33,545 bases of DNA from Cruorifilaria tuberocauda (Eukaryota; Nematoda; Chromadorea; Rhabditida; Onchocercidae), in assembly GCA_013365365.1 (NCBI GenBank), contig JABVXU010000582.1:1-33545 (forward strand), read 5' to 3'. This document shows, piece by piece, positions 30,666 to 33,545 of this stretch. How positions within the stretch are numbered: the stretch's first letter is position 1; each line of letters starts with the position of its first letter. A model generated the notes under the pieces. It was not told where the DNA came from. It searched no databases and saw nothing but the letters and a program-made list of their open reading frames with translations. Made by a program: the position numbers and the translations under genes.

Positions 30666-33125
30666 TTAATCTTCCCTTTCACGATAACTCAAAAATTCCT
30701 CCAGTGCGACCTCTTCCAAGCGTTCTTTTTCTAAATTAAGTTGATTTTGTAGTCGTAGTTCATCTGAAAATTTTCAAAAAAAATTAACAAATCGAATCTC
30801 GTCAACAAATGATAAGGATTATTCGATGAATAAAAAACTATAAAGTGGAAGCTACCTACCTCTCTGAATAGAACGCTTTTTACATTCTTATACACCAGCT
30901 ATAACAAAAAAGTAAGTGGCAAAGAAGCTACCATAAAATGTGGAACCTACATAGATAAACAAATTAAATTACAACTGTCTACCAAATTTCCTGCTTTCTA
31001 AAATGCATCTGGCGAAGTAAATATGTACTAATGCTTAGAAGTAACAGATAAATTCTTTATTTAATCAAACTAGATGAACAGCATTTCATTCTCCGAAAAA
31101 TAAGGTCTTACTCAAAACATTTATGCTTCTAAACACAAACAAATGCAATATTCATTTCATTACCATTAGAATACAAGTGGTCGTTTGGTATATAATCATC
31201 TACTTTGATCAATGCTTCAATGAAATCTATCTTTGACAAACTATCAGAAAATATTTAAGGAAATTGCAGTAAACGAAGCAACCGCGTCGATAGCTGCAGA
31301 TATATTTAGGAAATCTACCAAACTTAAAATGATAAATAAAAACTAAATGAACAAACCTTGATTCATTGTCAACGATGAGTGACCAACATCCAGAATATTA
31401 TTAGAAATTTTCAGAAAATCGGTGATGTGTGCTTTTTCCTTTCTCATATCACTCTTCATGGAAGCGATATCCGCTTCAGAATCAGCAATAATTAGCAATG
31501 CCTCCAAATGTGTCATTGCTAGCTCCGTTTGTAAACAGAACCGACTTAATTTGCTAATTTGGTTATTTAAATTCATCAGTTCCTTAAAAAAAAAATGCTT
31601 AGACCTATAAACATTATTGTGGAGAATTCGATCTTTATATTTAAACAGATAAAATGAGGAATTCTTCTAAAGAACATCTGATTTACATCTAACATACTAA
31701 CAAAATGTAAAACTAACAAAAGATCACATTGCAAGTTCCGAAAACAGGAGATTTACAGGGAAAATGAACGAAGACGAATTCAAGTTACTGTGGCTTGCAT
31801 TTTCCATGTAGGATTCAAAAAACAAATTACTTACATGAGTTCACTATTTAACAATTTATCTTCCCTAATTTATCTATTAGTTAATTTTTAGCTAATTATT
31901 TTCATGCCCAAAATATCAATAAAAACCAGCAAAACTCGTAATTCCATATTAGGGCCCATTAACGAACCTTCGTTGTTTGGTCTAAAGTACGTAAATGATT
32001 GTAGCAAGCTAAAATAACTTCAGCACGTTCGTTACACATTTGTTGCGCCCGTCCCATACGAGTACTGCATAAATTTGCCAAACGTATATTTTCATCGTTC
32101 ATTTGATTCATCGTTTCGATGTTCAGCTGATATCTAGATAAAGAAACTATTGAATCAATTGCTCTAATTTATAAAAATTCTCAAACGTTTACACTATCAA
32201 AGGCGAAAAGAAAATAAATGGAACCTTGGCTAAATGAAAAATAGAAATCGAAAAACGCATATTATAAAATACGACGATGAAAGTAACCTTCTATTTAAAA
32301 TAATTTCTATACTCTTTTATTTAAAATTATCATCTCCGACAACAGAAATTGTCAAACAGATCTATTACCTTAGAGAAAACTTTCATATACTTGATATAAC
32401 TTGAGACCATAAATCAGTCAAGTCTCTCAAGTTCATCCGTTTGCAAAATATTCACTCAAAATCTTTTTCAAGAAAGAAAGCATACTTCAAAAGTAGATTG
32501 CTTCCAGCCTGTGTTTTCAAGAGAGATGCAATTGCTTCAGACGAGCTTCTGAAAAGTAATGGCAATTTACAAAAGCCTAATGCAATAAAATATAAATCAG
32601 TTACCGTAGAAAGGTTAACAAAAACTAATCGCAACAATGGATCAAGTTTTGTTCGATTCCATGCACATTGAATAATAAAAATTAGAAGAGGTCAATCTGT
32701 CTAGCAATTTATATAAAATTATTCAAAAATTTAATTTTAATCAACAACAATAACCTTTGTACAGCAGCCGATGTATTGTTTCGCAATTTTTGCACACTGC
32801 AAAAATTTGATGAAATTAAATATACAAAAAAGGATTACCGTCAACAAAAGCTAATTATAAAAATGTGGCAAATTTTGTCCTTTTCATGCAAATGAAGAAA
32901 AAATTAAAAAAAAAATCAAATTTCTTTTCCAATTAAATCAGTCCATCGAACATGGAAAAAATAAAATCATTTTTATTCTAAAAATGTAATCATAACGAAA
33001 TCAAAAACAAACGTAAACAAAAGTAAAGATAAAATAACGAAATGGAAAACAAGTAAGTAATGATAAAACCTGTTCGTAATCTCATTCTGCACTGTTGCCA
33101 ATGCATCAAATAAACCTCCAAGCAT
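30666..33125 (-). CDS. Dysbindin-like coiled-coil protein (BLOC-1 subunit family)
   Basis: Five minus-strand exons (33125-33070, 32796-32755, 32133-31968, 31582-31357, 30763-30666) join in phase to 195 aa. The protein is almost wholly helical: MLGGLFDALATVQNEIT at the start resembles dysbindin's MLETLRERLLSVQQDF-type N-terminus; the middle has LDQTTKELMNLNNQISKL and MTHLEALLIIADSEADIA, resembling dysbindin's LTHLEASFEEVE region; the end is charged (LEKERLEEVALEEFL). Dysbindin is a BLOC-1 subunit in lysosome-related organelle and synaptic-vesicle traffic. The protein is shorter than human dysbindin, as expected if the C-terminal tail is missing. Another coiled-coil protein with chance similarity is the alternative. 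The ATG directly follows a GATTTTCAG acceptor, so a spliced leader would be joined right at the start codon. Confidence 0.62.
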
Positions 33126-33134
33126 CTGAAAATC
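33126..33134 (-). promoter_or_regulatory. Trans-splice acceptor abutting the start codon
   Basis: On the minus strand GATTTTCAG ends one base before the dysbindin-like ATG at 33125. If trans-spliced, the 5' UTR would consist of the leader only, a common nematode arrangement. An upstream cis exon cannot be ruled out. Confidence 0.5.
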
Positions 33135-33162
33135 TCAAAAATCATACGAATCAATCTTTGCT

Positions 33163-33426
33163 ATGCGTAACATCGAATCGATTACAATTCAGGATTACAT
33201 TATCAATTATCTCCCATACAATCCCTTCTCATCTATGAACTTTCCCCGCCATGATGTCACTGATAAGAAAGTATTAAACATATTCAATTCCATCGACCTT
33301 CGATCATATCACCCAACACTTCTCCCTAACTCTTCACGTCATCACATCAACGTCTACCTAGCACTTTCTAGTTCTGAGGACAAAAAGGAAATAACACGGA
33401 TCTTAAATGAAAACTATCATTTCTGA
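33163..33426 (+). CDS. Small unsupported ORF divergent from the dysbindin-like gene
   Basis: An ATG-started 87-codon frame ending TGA, with a Ser/Asn/Pro-containing product (SSMNFPRHDVTDKK, LALSSSEDKKEITRIL) and GC content slightly above the flanks. It lies in the expected 5' flank of the minus-strand gene. No family is recognised; it may be chance. Confidence 0.18.
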   Translation: MRNIESITIQDYIINYLPYNPFSSMNFPRHDVTDKKVLNIFNSIDLRSYHPTLLPNSSRHHINVYLALSSSEDKKEITRILNENYHF

Positions 33427-33510
33427 AATCAGTATTTTCTTTACAAAATTTTTTATTTCCATTGTACTATCGCATCATGCAAAAGATTCCTTGTATATTA
33501 CATCTCCCTT

Positions 33511-33513
<3 letters not shown>

Positions 33514-33545
<32 letters not shown>
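33514..33545 (+). repeat. CT dinucleotide microsatellite, cut by window end
   Basis: Uninterrupted CT repeats run to the last base after a CCCTTCCTCCCT lead-in. True length is unknown. Confidence 0.95.

Noticed and set aside
1..33545. CRISPR arrays, bacterial operons, ribosome binding sites or prophage
   Set aside because: The window is eukaryotic, with spliced genes and SL/5S RNA; no regular repeat-spacer structure or bacterial gene was seen.

Overview
The window looks like nuclear DNA of a nematode, probably a spirurid/filarial (clade III) species. It is very AT-rich. Introns are short to medium GT-AG introns with a tight TTTCAG acceptor. Two solitary 5S rRNA units carry spliced-leader (SL1-like) RNA sequence in the same repeat unit and on the same strand, a linkage known from nematodes. 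Species assignment is inference.

Layout. (1) 1-2.9 kb, +: the 3' part of a globin-family gene with a long non-globin N-terminal extension; its 5' end lies off the window. (2) 2.9-5.56 kb: intergenic, with a 124-bp tandem duplication. (3) 5.58-9.15 kb, +: a complete three-exon eIF1 (SUI1) gene of 113 aa. Its second intron contains a complete intronless GPI mannosyltransferase (PIG-B) ORF on the same strand. (4) 9.97-10.40 kb, -: an orphan 5S rRNA + SL1-like RNA unit. (5) 10.4-16.65 kb: no clear gene. It holds one orphan candidate exon, about 1.9 kb of decayed A-rich satellite-like sequence, and three diverged copies of a T-tract-bearing repeat. (6) 16.66-18.18 kb: a GC-rich island with a six-exon minus-strand gene encoding an acidic, coiled-coil, C2H2 zinc-finger protein. 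It ends stop-codon-to-stop-codon against a possible plus-strand terminal exon. (7) 19.38-20.18 kb, -: a 45-bp tandem array, a divergent but structurally well-formed SL RNA gene, an SL RNA relic that has lost its leader, and a second 5S copy. (8) 21.48-26.02 kb, -: a complete ten-exon fukutin (LicD-fold) gene with a long inverted repeat in its 3' UTR. (9) 26.0-30.6 kb: intergenic, with direct repeats and one weak ORF. (10) 30.67-33.13 kb, -: a complete five-exon, 195-aa dysbindin-like gene whose first exon begins with its ATG directly after a splice acceptor. The window ends in a CT microsatellite.

Functional themes. PIG-B (GPI-anchor synthesis) and fukutin (alpha-dystroglycan-type glycosylation) are both secretory-pathway glycosylation factors, but they are not adjacent and nothing shows co-regulation. 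The strongest points of interest are the eIF1/PIG-B same-strand nesting, where splicing from the eIF1 exon 2 donor to the PIG-B acceptor would create an immediate stop followed 8 nt later by the PIG-B ATG; the divergent SL RNA gene with a consensus Sm site; and the GC-rich intron-containing zinc-finger gene whose finger has the spacing seen in R2/NeSL-type retroelements, lying about 1.5 kb from SL RNA sequence.

Exon models were built by hand from frame, splice signals and similarity to known protein families; no alignment, RNA evidence or database search was available.
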